Of a stretch of DNA of 39,697 nt, positions 14,058-22,003 are shown one piece after another (position 1 is the stretch's first letter; each line of letters begins with the position of its first letter). The DNA comes from a virus: positions 1 through 39,697 of the IMG/VR virus record IMGVR_UViG_3300047476_001689; one strand, written 5' to 3'. The notes under the pieces were generated by a model that saw only the letters and a program-made list of their open reading frames with translations, searched no databases and had not been told where the DNA came from. Position numbers and translations under genes: made by a program.

Positions 14058-14240
14058 ATGAAGGTCTATAAAATCAAAGATAAAGAAATTTATAATCAGT
14101 TACATTCTATACTATCAGGGTTTGCATTTTTTAGACATACCGAGACTGAATATTATATAAAATCACCAAAAACCCCAGTTTTAGATGAATTTTTAAAATT
14201 GGGGTTAATTTTCTTAGATGAAGAGAAAATTAAAGTTTAA
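14058..14240 (+). CDS. Small hypothetical protein
   Basis: A 60-residue protein immediately downstream of the phosphoesterase gene (1-nt gap). It has a short alpha/beta pattern with no known motif. Its end overlaps that of the convergent ADP-ribosyltransferase-like gene by 11 nt. Confidence 0.55.
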   Translation: MKVYKIKDKEIYNQLHSILSGFAFFRHTETEYYIKSPKTPVLDEFLKLGLIFLDEEKIKV

Positions 14241-14658
14241 TTTTTCTAACTGAAACTATATCAACTCCATTACCTTCATTCTTTAAGGTAACTTCATTTT
14301 CATGAGGATATAAGACATTATTATATATGGTCTCTTTTACATCAATTAATGATTTTGGAGCTAAAACAGTAATCATGTAAGATTCATCCCCGACACCATC
14401 GGCAAATGAATGACTACTTAATAAGTCTTTTTTATTTTTACCGTAGTGGGAACCAGGATTTCTTAAATCAATGTCATCTTTACTATCGACATGTATAATC
14501 CTATATAATTTAATTGGGTTTGGTAGGTTTTTTACGGTATTAATTATATCATCAAGAACATCCTCAGCTTCGGACTCGTCATAATCCATATCACGAACTA
14601 ATAGAGAAACGTAACGTTTTCTATTAATCCGTTCCGATAAAATCTGAAGTAGTTTCAT
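14230..14658 (-). CDS. ADP-ribosyltransferase-like protein with capsid-tag-like N-terminus
   Basis: A 142-residue protein. MKLLQILSE ends in L-S-E at residues 7-9, a prohead-protease-like site. The remainder shows the R-S-E order of arginine-type ADP-ribosyltransferases: Arg53 in KLYRIIH, a Ser-rich strand LLSSHSFA (79-86), and E120-x-E122 in YPHENEVTL, the ExE motif. T4 packages the ADP-ribosyltransferase Alt in its capsid after tag cleavage and injects it to modify host RNA polymerase. The small size and tag here point to a similar injected effector. TATTTAT lies 4 nt upstream. The ART call rests on these short motifs; a DNA-damage or toxin ART is possible. Confidence 0.7.
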   Translation of the reverse strand: MKLLQILSERINRKRYVSLLVRDMDYDESEAEDVLDDIINTVKNLPNPIKLYRIIHVDSKDDIDLRNPGSHYGKNKKDLLSSHSFADGVGDESYMITVLAPKSLIDVKETIYNNVLYPHENEVTLKNEGNGVDIVSVRKIKL

Positions 14659-14662
14659 ATTG

Positions 14663-14669
14663 ATAAATA
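14663..14669 (-). promoter_or_regulatory. Phage-type promoter element TATTTAT, 4 nt before ATG
   Basis: Minus-strand TATTTAT then CAAT then the ATG at 14658. Confidence 0.6.
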
Positions 14670-14840
14670 TTAAACCTTACTTCTTTTAACGCCTTTACGT
14701 TCAACTTTGTACTTAATCTCAACTTCATATGGATTAATCATACTTTTTTTACTATCATATCTCCATATGGCGATTGTTTCATCGTCTTCGTAAATTCTCT
14801 CCCATTTTTTGTGTTCGATTATTTCTTTCTTTTTTGCCAT
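14670..14840 (-). CDS. Small basic hypothetical protein
   Basis: A 56-residue protein beginning MAKKKEIIEHKKWERIYEDD. A longer upstream frame exists, but ATG 14840 is chosen because the host-type promoter TATATTTG lies exactly 4 nt before it. Its end lies next to the promoter of the ADP-ribosyltransferase-like gene. No family recognised. Confidence 0.6.
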   Translation of the reverse strand: MAKKKEIIEHKKWERIYEDDETIAIWRYDSKKSMINPYEVEIKYKVERKGVKRSKV

Positions 14841-14844
14841 AACG

Positions 14845-14852
14845 CAAATATA
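14845..14852 (-). promoter_or_regulatory. Host-type promoter TATATTTG, 4 nt before ATG
   Basis: Minus-strand TATATTTG then CGTT then the ATG at 14840; implies a leaderless mRNA. Confidence 0.65.
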
Positions 14853-14894
14853 CAACATTTTAGTCAAATAAATACATAGTAACAAGATTAAAGA

Positions 14895-14901
14895 TATTTA
14901 T
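14895..14901 (+). promoter_or_regulatory. Phage-type promoter element TATTTAT, 5 nt before ATG
   Basis: TATTTAT then AAGAT then the ATG at 14907, before a tagged metallopeptidase gene. Confidence 0.6.
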
Positions 14902-14906
14902 AAGAT

Positions 14907-15941
14907 ATGAAAATAGTAATAACAGAGAAACAAGTTGTTAATTTAATCTCAGAAGATGCTGGTGTTAACAGAGCGTCAATTACATATTCTAATATTATGT
15001 TACAAAAAATAATTCCTGTTTTAGATGACTTTATTAAAAATAAAAGGCCAGGTATTACCAAATTAAAGATAGGTTTAATTGATATATCTGAAGTTTGGAA
15101 GGGGGATTTAGAAGGGTATATTGATTTCCCTATTTCTGAAATAAGAATTGATGTTAATAAAAATATTTTCCCAAAAACTTACGAAGATGAATATTCCACG
15201 GGTGGAGGTGCGGAACAAATTGAGGAGAAGAGTACAGACCAATCGTTTTTAACGACTCCACCAAATAGTTTACCAAAATACGTTAAAGATGAAATAGATT
15301 CCGCGGTAAATGCGAAATTTGAAATTGATATTTATATTAGGGAAGATTTTGATATCTCTAAAAGAGACGAAGTAATTAGTGATTTACGAGATACTATCCT
15401 ACATGAAACCAACCATATGTTAGAATTCTTTAAGAGAAGTGAAAAAGGTTTAGGTTATGTTGATGTTTCTTTAGGTTTATCAGGAAGTAAAAATTATAAT
15501 GTACCTAAAGATATTTTCCACATATGGCAAGAATTTCAAACCTTTGTCTATTTCTCAGAACCTCATGAAATGAGGGCTATGGTACAAGAAATGTACAGTC
15601 TTAGAATGAGATTACCTTTTGACGAATTTAAAAAACATAGGTATTATATTGCTTCAAAGTTAATGCAAGAATTTGACGCCGATACAATGTTTGATGTTTT
15701 AGTTGATAAAATAGAATCTTATAACCCTGATTATTTAATCCCAATTTTAACTAATTTATGGAAATGGTTTATAAATGACTATTATCAAATTACACATGTT
15801 TTAAAAATAGAACCTAATAAAAAAATTGATAATACTACTAATATCTTGGACCTAATGAAAGTTTTACAACCAAGAATTAACAAATCTGGTAGAACCTTAC
15901 AACGAAATTTTAATAGACTTTATTCTATTGACGTAAATTAA
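14907..15941 (+). CDS. Putative zinc metallopeptidase with capsid-tag-like N-terminus
   Basis: A 344-residue protein. MKIVITEKQVVNLISE ends in I-S-E (14-16) before Asp-Ala-Gly, a good prohead-protease-like site. H166-E167-T-N-H170 is the zinc motif, and SEPHEMRAMVQ (218-228) provides Glu221 as a candidate third ligand. The proteins at 1-756 and 23718-24689 share this layout. The N-terminal 150 residues hold a small beta-rich region. The ATG has TATTTAT 5 nt upstream. It is likely carried in the virion; the target protein is unknown. Confidence 0.75.
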   Translation: MKIVITEKQVVNLISEDAGVNRASITYSNIMLQKIIPVLDDFIKNKRPGITKLKIGLIDISEVWKGDLEGYIDFPISEIRIDVNKNIFPKTYEDEYSTGGGAEQIEEKSTDQSFLTTPPNSLPKYVKDEIDSAVNAKFEIDIYIREDFDISKRDEVISDLRDTILHETNHMLEFFKRSEKGLGYVDVSLGLSGSKNYNVPKDIFHIWQEFQTFVYFSEPHEMRAMVQEMYSLRMRLPFDEFKKHRYYIASKLMQEFDADTMFDVLVDKIESYNPDYLIPILTNLWKWFINDYYQITHVLKIEPNKKIDNTTNILDLMKVLQPRINKSGRTLQRNFNRLYSIDVN

Positions 15942-15988
15942 TGACAATTATGTCATATCTATTTCTTTATTTGTGACAATTTGTCACA
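15942..15988. promoter_or_regulatory. Two inverted repeats upstream of dnaK, putative operators
   Basis: TGACAATTATGTCA (15942-15955, 5-bp arms) and the perfect palindrome TGTGACAATTTGTCACA (15972-15988, 8-bp arms) share the TGACA...TGTCA core. They lie 90-136 nt before dnaK, upstream of an A/T-rich promoter region with TATAAT near 16003. They do not match the CIRCE element. A repressor or stress-regulator site is the simplest reading. Confidence 0.5.
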
Positions 15989-16077
15989 TTTTTCATTTTG
16001 GTATAATATTAATATATTTTAGTCGGACTTGACTCCATAATAAAAAAAACATATTATTACAAAAAATTAAAAAATTT

Positions 16078-17943
16078 ATGGCAAAAATTATTGGTATTGA
16101 TTTAGGAACCACAAATTCATGTGTTGCGGTGATGGAAGGTAGTGAACCTATCGTAATCACAAACAGTGAAGGGAAAAGAACAACTCCCTCAGTTGTTGGT
16201 TTTATAAACAATGGGGAAAGAAAGATTGGAGACCCTGCGAAAAGACAAGCGGTTACCAATCCTGATAAAACTATCTCATCAATCAAACGTTTTATGGGTT
16301 CAAAATATAGTGAAACCAAAAACGAAGGAAAACGAGTACCTTATAAAATAGTTGATGAAAATGGTGTGCCAAAAGTCTCAATTAGCGATAGAATGTATAC
16401 ACCTCAAGAAATTTCGGCAATGGTTTTACAAAAAATGAAACAAACCGCTGAAGATTATTTAGGGACCACCGTTACTGAGGCGGTGATTACAGTACCAGCA
16501 TACTTTAACGATGCTCAAAGACAAGCAACTAAAGAGGCTGGTGAAATTGCGGGACTTGAGGTTAAAAGAATTATTAATGAACCTACCGCCGCGGCATTGG
16601 CGTACGGTCTTGATAAAATGGATAAAGATATGAAGATTGTTGTATTCGACTGTGGTGGGGGTACACATGACGTATCAGTCCTGGATTTAGGTGACGGGGT
16701 ATTTGAAGTATTATCAACCGACGGAGACACTCATTTGGGTGGTGATGACTTTGACCAAGCAATCATCGATTGGTTAGTGTCAGAATTTAAAGACGAATAT
16801 AGTTTAGATTTAACTAAAGATTCGATGGCACTACAACGATTGAGAGAAGCCGCTGAAAAGGCTAAGATTGAATTGTCATCAACAAACTCAACAGAAATTA
16901 ACTTACCTTATATCATGCCTGTTGACGGTATCCCAAAACATTTGGTAAGAACATTAAGTCGTTCTAAATTTGAACAATTGATTGACTCTTTAGTTAACCG
17001 AACAATTGAACCTTGTAAAACTGCACTTAAAAACGCTAAATTAAAAGTTTCCGATATTGATGAAATTATTTTAGTTGGTGGTTCCACAAGAATCCCAGCA
17101 ATTCAAGATGCGGTTAAGAAATTCTTTGGTAAAGAACCGTCAAAAGGTGTTAATCCTGATGAAGTGGTTGCGTTAGGTGCCGCAATTCAAGGGGGTGTAC
17201 TTGGTGGAGATGTTAAAGATGTATTATTATTAGATGTGACCCCATTATCATTAGGTATTGAGACCATGGGTGGAGTATTCACTAAATTAATAGAATCTAA
17301 CACAACCATCCCAACTAAAAAATCACAAGTTTTCTCTACGGCAATTGATAATCAACCATCTGTAGAAATTCATGTACTACAAGGTGAAAGGTCAATGGCT
17401 AAAGACAATAAAACTATTGGTAGGTTTCATTTAGACGGACTTCCACCAGCTATGAGAGGGGTACCACAAGTTGAGGTTACATTTGACATCGATGCTAATG
17501 GTATTATTAACGTGTCTGCAATGGATAAAGGTACCAATAAACAACAATCAATTAGGATTGAATCTTCTTCAGGTTTATCTAAAGAAGAAATTGAAAAAAT
17601 GAAACAAGAGGCCGAACTAAACGCTGAAGCTGACAAAAAAGCAAAAGAAGATGCTGAGGTTCTGAATTCCGCTGATGGTACAATCTTTAACGTTGAAAAA
17701 ACTTTAAAAGATTTAGAGGATAAAATTACAGAGGAACAAAAAACAGACATCACCTCAACTCTTGAAAGATTAAAAGAGTCTTATTCTAAAAAAGATATTG
17801 AGACTATTAAAACTGTCAGTGAAGAGTTAGATTCTAAGTTTCACAAAATTACTCAAGACTTATACAGTCAAGTAAATGAGCAAATGGGTGACATGGAATT
17901 CGATGGGTCGGACGTTGAATTTGAAGAGGTTACTAACAAGTAA
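16078..17943 (+). CDS. dnaK: Hsp70 chaperone DnaK
   Basis: A 621-residue full-length Hsp70. All family blocks are present: [12 protein letters not shown] near residue 6, [30 protein letters not shown] (a variant of the usual DLGGGTFDVS, with Cys and His changed), [13 protein letters not shown], the interdomain linker [13 protein letters not shown], and a substrate-binding domain with a helical lid. The C-terminus is EEVTNK, close to the usual EEVK/EEVD end. No dnaJ or grpE is in the window, so it may use host co-chaperones. DnaK is unusual in a phage genome. Two palindromes upstream suggest regulated expression; a strong terminator follows. Confidence 0.98.
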   Translation: MAKIIGIDLGTTNSCVAVMEGSEPIVITNSEGKRTTPSVVGFINNGERKIGDPAKRQAVTNPDKTISSIKRFMGSKYSETKNEGKRVPYKIVDENGVPKVSISDRMYTPQEISAMVLQKMKQTAEDYLGTTVTEAVITVPAYFNDAQRQATKEAGEIAGLEVKRIINEPTAAALAYGLDKMDKDMKIVVFDCGGGTHDVSVLDLGDGVFEVLSTDGDTHLGGDDFDQAIIDWLVSEFKDEYSLDLTKDSMALQRLREAAEKAKIELSSTNSTEINLPYIMPVDGIPKHLVRTLSRSKFEQLIDSLVNRTIEPCKTALKNAKLKVSDIDEIILVGGSTRIPAIQDAVKKFFGKEPSKGVNPDEVVALGAAIQGGVLGGDVKDVLLLDVTPLSLGIETMGGVFTKLIESNTTIPTKKSQVFSTAIDNQPSVEIHVLQGERSMAKDNKTIGRFHLDGLPPAMRGVPQVEVTFDIDANGIINVSAMDKGTNKQQSIRIESSSGLSKEEIEKMKQEAELNAEADKKAKEDAEVLNSADGTIFNVEKTLKDLEDKITEEQKTDITSTLERLKESYSKKDIETIKTVSEELDSKFHKITQDLYSQVNEQMGDMEFDGSDVEFEEVTNK

Positions 17944-17960
17944 TCCCTCCAAAGAGATAG

Positions 17961-17995
17961 AAACCCCTGAGATTTTTTTTCAGGGGTTTTTTACT
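17961..17995 (+). terminator. Intrinsic terminator after dnaK
   Basis: AAACCCCTG (17961-17969) pairs with CAGGGGTTT (17981-17989) followed by T residues, 17 nt after the dnaK stop. Confidence 0.9.
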
Positions 17996-18010
17996 TTAAT
18001 TATTTTTTTG

Positions 18011-18018
18011 TATCTTTG
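18011..18018 (+). promoter_or_regulatory. Host-type promoter TATCTTTG, 4 nt before ATG
   Basis: TATCTTTG then TGAT then the ATG at 18023. The identical arrangement including TGAT occurs at 37609-37620. Confidence 0.7.
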
Positions 18019-18022
18019 TGAT

Positions 18023-18523
18023 ATGAAAAACAGACTCCCATACGAAGCAACATCAAAAGCAATTAAAGGATATTCAGATTCTGTAACCGCAAAAACTGAA
18101 ACTAATGATTGTGTTGTAAGAGCATTTGCGTCTTCATTCGAAATTCCATATGATGACGCTCATAAGTATGTTGCTGAGGTGTTTAAAAGAAAACCAAGAC
18201 AAGGAACTTTTTTTACCGCGTCTAAATTGGTTAAGATGTTTGACGATGGTATTACTGTTAATAAGAAAAAAGTATATCCTTTAGGTGAGAAAAAACAAGG
18301 GTTACTTACACCATATTCGCTTTCATATCCTGTTAAAGTAAAGGGTGAAATTAAAAATCGACAAATGACTGTTGGAACTTTCATAAAGAAAAATCCAAAA
18401 GGGACTTTCTTTATTTTAGTTAGACAACACGCATTTACAATTAAAGATGGTGTTGTGATTGGTAATTATGAAGACTCTGTTAAAGTTAAAAGACCTATGA
18501 GAGCGGCATTTGAGATTAAATAA
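18023..18523 (+). CDS. Papain-like cysteine peptidase-type protein
   Basis: A 166-residue protein. ETNDC30VVRAFA near the N-terminus, GTFFILVRQH136AFTI, and then a conserved Gly-Asn (IGNYED) form a Cys-His-Asn/Asp order like that of C39/papain-fold peptidases found in many phages. The conserved Cys starts a helix as in that fold. Activity and target are not known. The start is ATG 18023, since an upstream in-frame extension would read through the promoter and the dnaK terminator. It heads a short operon with a membrane microprotein and a HAD protein. Confidence 0.65.
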   Translation: MKNRLPYEATSKAIKGYSDSVTAKTETNDCVVRAFASSFEIPYDDAHKYVAEVFKRKPRQGTFFTASKLVKMFDDGITVNKKKVYPLGEKKQGLLTPYSLSYPVKVKGEIKNRQMTVGTFIKKNPKGTFFILVRQHAFTIKDGVVIGNYEDSVKVKRPMRAAFEIK

Positions 18524-18524
18524 A

Positions 18525-18665
18525 ATGAGTGAAGAAAATAAAAAATTAACTTTTGAGGAGAAATTAGAAGGATGGAAATATAGGATGGCGTTTGCAAAAA
18601 CAATTGCCAGAATTATAGGAGTTATTGTCCAAATAATTATAACTTATTTAATATTAAGAAAATGA
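18525..18665 (+). CDS. 46-residue membrane microprotein
   Basis: ATG at 18525 (2 nt after the preceding stop) encodes a charged N-terminal helix followed by one membrane helix (about 27-44, IARIIGVIVQIIITYLI). Its stop overlaps the start of the HAD gene by 4 nt. No family recognised; operon and overlap make it a likely gene. Confidence 0.6.
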   Translation: MSEENKKLTFEEKLEGWKYRMAFAKTIARIIGVIVQIIITYLILRK

Positions 18666-19180
18666 AAGCGTTATTTTTAGACCATGATGGGGTTATTTGT
18701 CTTTCATCACAATGGGGAGGACGGTTCAAGAAAAAAGGATTTGATAGTAATCCCGAAACTCCTATGGATATACGAATGGATAGTTTTGATAATAAGGCGG
18801 TTAAAGTATTGAATGATATTGTTGATATTACAGGTTGTGAAATCATTATCTCGTCTGATTGGAAACGACATGGTACATTAAACCAAATGATAGAAATGTA
18901 TAAAACTCGAGGTATTAAACCACCAATCGATTATACACCAGACATGAAGGACTTCAACGAGGGAGAATACGAAGTACTTAAATGGCGAAATTTATATGAG
19001 AATATTCGAGTTCATGAAATAAATGAATATTTAAAAAATCATCCTGAAATTACTCACTGGGTTGCGGTAGACGATATGGATTTATCAAAACTTGATAATT
19101 TTGTAATGACAACCAAACCTTACAATGAAGGTATTAAACAATGTGGAGTTAAGGATAAAATCTTAAAGTTCTTAAAATAA
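18662..19180 (+). CDS. HAD-family phosphatase-like protein
   Basis: A 172-residue protein with HAD motifs: D7-H-D9-G (FLDHDGVI), motif II IIISSDW (Ser64-Ser65), and the motif-IV acids VAVDDMD (D137-D138). It has the compact layout of the HAD domains found in phage or RNA-repair proteins, without a large cap domain. The likely reaction is phosphomonoester hydrolysis, for example of nucleotides or RNA 3'/5' ends; the substrate is inferred. It overlaps the preceding membrane microprotein gene by 4 nt and ends in a bidirectional terminator. Confidence 0.85.
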   Translation: MKALFLDHDGVICLSSQWGGRFKKKGFDSNPETPMDIRMDSFDNKAVKVLNDIVDITGCEIIISSDWKRHGTLNQMIEMYKTRGIKPPIDYTPDMKDFNEGEYEVLKWRNLYENIRVHEINEYLKNHPEITHWVAVDDMDLSKLDNFVMTTKPYNEGIKQCGVKDKILKFLK

Positions 19181-19182
19181 AA

Positions 19183-19200
19183 AAACCCCATTAGGGGTTT
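19183..19200. terminator. Bidirectional intrinsic terminator
   Basis: AAACCCC-ATTA-GGGGTTT with A and T tracts, between the convergent genes 18662-19180 and 19203-19433. Confidence 0.85.
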
Positions 19201-19202
19201 CT

Positions 19203-19433
19203 TTATTCTTCAGTTTTATCGTCTTCTTTAAAGAAATTTGTTAAAAATTTACCAACTACCCCTAAAGCTATCGAAGTACCTATAATCGCTCTTAATTCGA
19301 TTACTGTAAACAAATCTTTTAAGGTATCCCATTGCCAAATACCACCTACCGCTAGTATTGTTGCAACTGCTAATAACGCGTCACCCAGTTTTCTCCATTT
19401 TTTAGGTGTTGGTGACCAATAATGTTTCATCAT
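19203..19433 (-). CDS. Holin-like small membrane protein
   Basis: A 76-residue protein with an N-terminal Trp/Lys-rich segment, two membrane helices (about 18-35 and 46-64) and a charged, Asp/Glu/Lys-rich tail. This size, topology and charge pattern resemble two-helix phage holins; it has no cleavable signal peptide. Two ATGs (19433 and 19430) are possible. Lytic enzymes elsewhere in the window fit a lysis role, but similarity to a named holin family is not established here. Confidence 0.6.
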   Translation of the reverse strand: MMKHYWSPTPKKWRKLGDALLAVATILAVGGIWQWDTLKDLFTVIELRAIIGTSIALGVVGKFLTNFFKEDDKTEE

Positions 19434-19456
19434 ATTATTATTTTTAATTAGTTTAT

Positions 19457-19588
19457 TTATCTTCCCTGTCCTTTATAAGCCTTTGGTTTTTGTTCTTTAG
19501 GTCCGTACTTTTTTTTAAGTTTACCCACAGTTTTTTTACCAAAACTTACCTTCATTGAGGATGAGGATGTTGATTTTCCTTTAGCCAT
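19457..19588 (-). CDS. Small highly basic protein
   Basis: A 43-residue protein beginning MAKGKSTSSSSMKVSFGKK, rich in Lys/Gly/Ser and ending KAYKGQGR. Lys accounts for about a quarter of the residues, so it probably binds nucleic acid or ribosomes. Small basic ORFs of this kind are common in Bacteroidota phages. A TATTTAT-type element lies about 35 nt upstream. The frame is clean and fills the gap between the holin-like gene and a terminator region. Confidence 0.6.
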   Translation of the reverse strand: MAKGKSTSSSSMKVSFGKKTVGKLKKKYGPKEQKPKAYKGQGR

Positions 19589-19647
19589 CTGAATTAGTTT
19601 ATACGGTTTATTTAGTCATATTATAAATATTAAATAAAACGAATAAA

Positions 19648-19675
19648 AAAGGGGACAGTAGCGAACTTCCCCTTT
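19648..19675 (-). terminator. Intrinsic terminator on the minus strand
   Basis: AAAGGGGA (19648-19655) pairs with TCCCCTTT (19668-19675). Read on the minus strand it is followed by a T-tract, so it ends the 19725-20228 gene. Between it and the gene are two more small inverted repeats (GTTAC/GTAAC and TCCT/AGGA). Confidence 0.8.
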
Positions 19676-19724
19676 AATTTGTTACCATAACTGTAACGGT
19701 CCTAAAAGTCCTCACTAAGGAGGA

Positions 19725-20228
19725 TTATTTTTCTTTAATCAAAGTTAAACATCTCTTTAAATATTCTTTAGCTCTTGGAACTGTATCATTATGTTTAAGA
19801 ACTTTTTCAATATCCTTAACTAATTCCTCACCATGTTCATTTTCTTTATATAATTCAATTACTTTATCCATTGCTTGATTACAACTACCAGTAGTTTCAT
19901 CATAATAATTTTTATTTCTAAATTTATTTAAATGATTCATTAAATTATATGATAAATGTTGACCCCCATCATCAACGTTGTGTAATCTTAACGTTCTTAA
20001 AATATCTAAAGTATCAATCATACCATTAATACCACCATCACGTTTTAATAAAGTGTTTGTATAGTTTTTAAAATTATCTGAAGGACCAACAATTTCATCT
20101 AAAGAAATTACATTTTCAGGAACGCATCTTGGTTTTTTTTCTTCTTTAGGTTCCATTGAGTTTTGCTCAAGTATATGTTTTCTGATTATATTACGAAGTT
20201 TTGCCTCATGTATTACTTGTTTTTTCAT
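19725..20228 (-). CDS. Tagged hypothetical virion-type protein
   Basis: A 167-residue helical protein. Its first 21 residues form a basic amphipathic helix ending in I-L-E (19-21) before Gln-Asn, in line with the tags on other proteins here. A Pro/Lys/Glu spacer with a Cys follows, then a helix-rich domain with three more cysteines. No family recognised. TATTTAT lies 15 nt upstream and a terminator follows, so it is a monocistronic late-type gene. Confidence 0.65.
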   Translation of the reverse strand: MKKQVIHEAKLRNIIRKHILEQNSMEPKEEKKPRCVPENVISLDEIVGPSDNFKNYTNTLLKRDGGINGMIDTLDILRTLRLHNVDDGGQHLSYNLMNHLNKFRNKNYYDETTGSCNQAMDKVIELYKENEHGEELVKDIEKVLKHNDTVPRAKEYLKRCLTLIKEK

Positions 20229-20243
20229 AAAAAATCTTTTTAT

Positions 20244-20250
20244 ATAAATA
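20244..20250 (-). promoter_or_regulatory. Phage-type promoter element TATTTAT with short leader
   Basis: Minus-strand TATTTAT, followed by a 15-nt A/T-rich leader, precedes the tagged gene starting at 20228. Confidence 0.45.
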
Positions 20251-20351
20251 TAGTCAGAAGGTGAATTATCTATAGATTATTGTATTTATAAATAGATAAA
20301 CTTTTTATTGATTTGTTTATACTATAAAGACTAAATCTACCTGAATGGAGG

Positions 20352-20573
20352 ATGACAGTAGTGATAAGGACTTGGAAGAAAATCTTCAAAGAGAATCTTT
20401 CAGTAAAATTTTTAATGTTAGGAATGTTTTTCAACCCATTTGGGTTCGATATTATTCAATATCAACTTTTCTCACTAACAGGGAGTTTGTGGTACGCAAA
20501 TTTAATTTTATATTGCGTATCGGTATTATGTTTTGGACTTTCTTTTTATTTACGAAAATCTTCTAAATCATAA
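20352..20573 (+). CDS. Small two-helix membrane protein
   Basis: A 73-residue protein with hydrophobic stretches at about 17-33 and 40-65, so two membrane helices, plus a basic C-terminus RKSSKS. An overlapping frame starting at 20345 is charged and irregular and is judged a shadow. The gene's end overlaps that of the convergent P-loop kinase by 6 nt. Function unknown. Confidence 0.55.
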   Translation: MTVVIRTWKKIFKENLSVKFLMLGMFFNPFGFDIIQYQLFSLTGSLWYANLILYCVSVLCFGLSFYLRKSSKS

Positions 20574-20957
20574 TTTAAACTGAAACCTTTCTTTCATAAT
20601 TTCAAGTTTATCGTCAGGAACTCCGTGAACATTTTTACCACCGTGACGGTTTTCAACAACAACAGTGAAAATACTATACCCATATTTTTCTGCTAATATA
20701 AAATAAGGAGACATTTCCCATTCTTGGGTAAAGGTATTTGAAACAGCAATTTTAGGAATATTGGACTCCATTGCGTATCTAACGTTATCTTGACAATCTT
20801 GATGAGCATCTTTTATTTTTGATGGGTCAAACTTATATACACAGTTTTCATCATAAAAAAAATGGTCGGCTTCAAAAACGTTTGAGGTTAATTGTTTTGC
20901 AAATGTTGATTTACCTGACCCAGGTAAACCTCTAACAATAAAAAGAATTTTTTCCAT
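20568..20957 (-). CDS. P-loop kinase (polynucleotide kinase/N4BP2-like)
   Basis: A 129-residue protein. It has a complete P-loop GLPGSGKST (10-18), an acidic EADHFF strand (29-34), an IAVSNTF strand (72-78) and a C-terminal lid with HGGKNVHGVPDD. This matches small ATPases related to the kinase domain of T4 polynucleotide kinase and N4BP2L1. The likely reaction is phosphoryl transfer to a 5'-OH end or nucleoside. A host-type promoter lies 4 nt before the ATG. With the 2H phosphoesterase and the HAD protein it could form a distributed RNA end-repair set. Confidence 0.85.
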   Translation of the reverse strand: MEKILFIVRGLPGSGKSTFAKQLTSNVFEADHFFYDENCVYKFDPSKIKDAHQDCQDNVRYAMESNIPKIAVSNTFTQEWEMSPYFILAEKYGYSIFTVVVENRHGGKNVHGVPDDKLEIMKERFQFKL

Positions 20958-20961
20958 AACA

Positions 20962-20969
20962 CAAATATA
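20962..20969 (-). promoter_or_regulatory. Host-type promoter TATATTTG, 4 nt before ATG
   Basis: Minus-strand TATATTTG then TGTT then the ATG at 20957. A phage-type TATTTAT for the divergent gene lies only 4 nt away (20974-20980). Confidence 0.65.
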
Positions 20970-20973
20970 TGAA

Positions 20974-20980
20974 TATTTAT
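20974..20980 (+). promoter_or_regulatory. Phage-type promoter element TATTTAT with leader
   Basis: Plus-strand TATTTAT with an 18-nt leader before the ATG at 20999. Confidence 0.45.
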
Positions 20981-20998
20981 TAATAAAAGTAGTATAGG

Positions 20999-21622
20999 AT
21001 GAAAAATATTGATTCGTTAATTAGTAAAATTTTAAAAGAATATAAATTACCTCCAATGAAATTAATTGGTAACCCATTGTTGTCTGAGGATATGATTTAT
21101 CATCTAAAAAACAAAATAAGTCTTAGTGAAAATGTTTTTAGAATATACTCAGATAAGTATTTTGAACTAATTAACGAAGCAAGAGAACTTTATTTAAACA
21201 ATCAATTAGTATTAAATGAAGACGATATATGGTTAGTTGAGTCTAATTTAGGTAAACAGGTAGTCCTTGAGAATGGCGATGTTGTTTGGTTAGATGCTCC
21301 GATATATGAAGATGAGGTTTTTGAAATATTGTCTGAAGCGAAACATCACGGAAAAAATGTTAAATTAAATAGTCCATTTAGAACACCTGGTGGACCTAAG
21401 AAATTTGCGGTTTATGTTAAAACACCTAAAGGAACAATTAAAAAAGTAACCTTTGGGGACCCTAATTTAAGAATAAAAAATTCTAATAAAGGTAGAGCAA
21501 AATCATTTAGAGCACGACACAAATGTGACCAAAAGAAAGATAGAACAACCGCAGGATATTGGTCTTGTAATGTTTCAAGGTATAGAAAAAAATTAGGGTT
21601 AAAATCATCAAGAAGTTGGTAA
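20999..21622 (+). CDS. Multi-site tagged prohead-core-like protein with basic C-terminal domain
   Basis: A 207-residue protein. The N-terminal 115 residues are acidic and helical and hold seven (L/I)-x-E sites: 12-14, 28-30, 42-44, 58-60, 72-74, 79-81 and 111-113; several are followed by Ala or Asn. The last (LSE before Ala-Lys) separates a basic C-terminal domain (about 115-207) with GGPKKFAVYVK, FGDPNLRI and KSFRARHKCD...YWSC blocks, a pattern I recall from other T4-like marine phage proteins. Repeated cleavage sites are expected of prohead core or scaffold proteins that are cut up during head maturation. The Cys-containing basic domain may bind DNA or RNA. The next gene overlaps its stop by 1 nt. 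Confidence 0.7.
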   Translation: MKNIDSLISKILKEYKLPPMKLIGNPLLSEDMIYHLKNKISLSENVFRIYSDKYFELINEARELYLNNQLVLNEDDIWLVESNLGKQVVLENGDVVWLDAPIYEDEVFEILSEAKHHGKNVKLNSPFRTPGGPKKFAVYVKTPKGTIKKVTFGDPNLRIKNSNKGRAKSFRARHKCDQKKDRTTAGYWSCNVSRYRKKLGLKSSRSW

Positions 21623-21903
21623 TGGACTTAATGGAAGAAACAGTACCATATATAGAATCAATTTCTAACAAAAGTAGAATTAGAATTTTTTCGGAATCGG
21701 TTAATGATGACGAACTAAAATGGCATGTTGACCAAGAGGATAGAATTGTTAAAATTTTAGAATCTAATAATTGGTATTTACAAATGGATAACCAATTACC
21801 TAAAGAATTAATATCAGGTCAAACTTACGAAATACCTAAAGAAACTTACCATAGGGTTATTAAAGGGAACGGTAACTTAAAAGTTGAAATTACCTTTAAA
21901 TAA
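21622..21903 (+). CDS. Small cupin-fold-like protein
   Basis: A 93-residue protein starting at the ATG that overlaps the previous stop (TAATG). The core ELKWHVDQEDRIVKIL, the Trp-x-Leu-Gln strand and YEIPKETYHRVIKG read like a cupin beta-barrel with two conserved histidines (WH..., YHRV). Such small cupin proteins occur in other large phages, with unknown ligands. It is coupled to the prohead-core-like gene, which suggests that both are expressed late. Confidence 0.6.
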   Translation: MDLMEETVPYIESISNKSRIRIFSESVNDDELKWHVDQEDRIVKILESNNWYLQMDNQLPKELISGQTYEIPKETYHRVIKGNGNLKVEITFK

Positions 21904-22003
21904 ATAAATGGGAGTATTCACTAACTTTGGTGGCTAATAAAAACGCCTTACAATAATAAACTTTTCCGTAATAAACTATCTTAGTTTTCATCACTAATAA
22001 ATA

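Noticed and set aside
15942-15988. CIRCE heat-shock element upstream of dnaK
   Set aside because: The palindromes do not match TTAGCACTC-N9-GAGTGCTAA; only an unassigned operator can be claimed.
20345-20566. A 73-residue ORF overlapping 20352-20573
   Set aside because: Its product is irregular, while the frame starting at 20352 gives a clean two-helix membrane protein.
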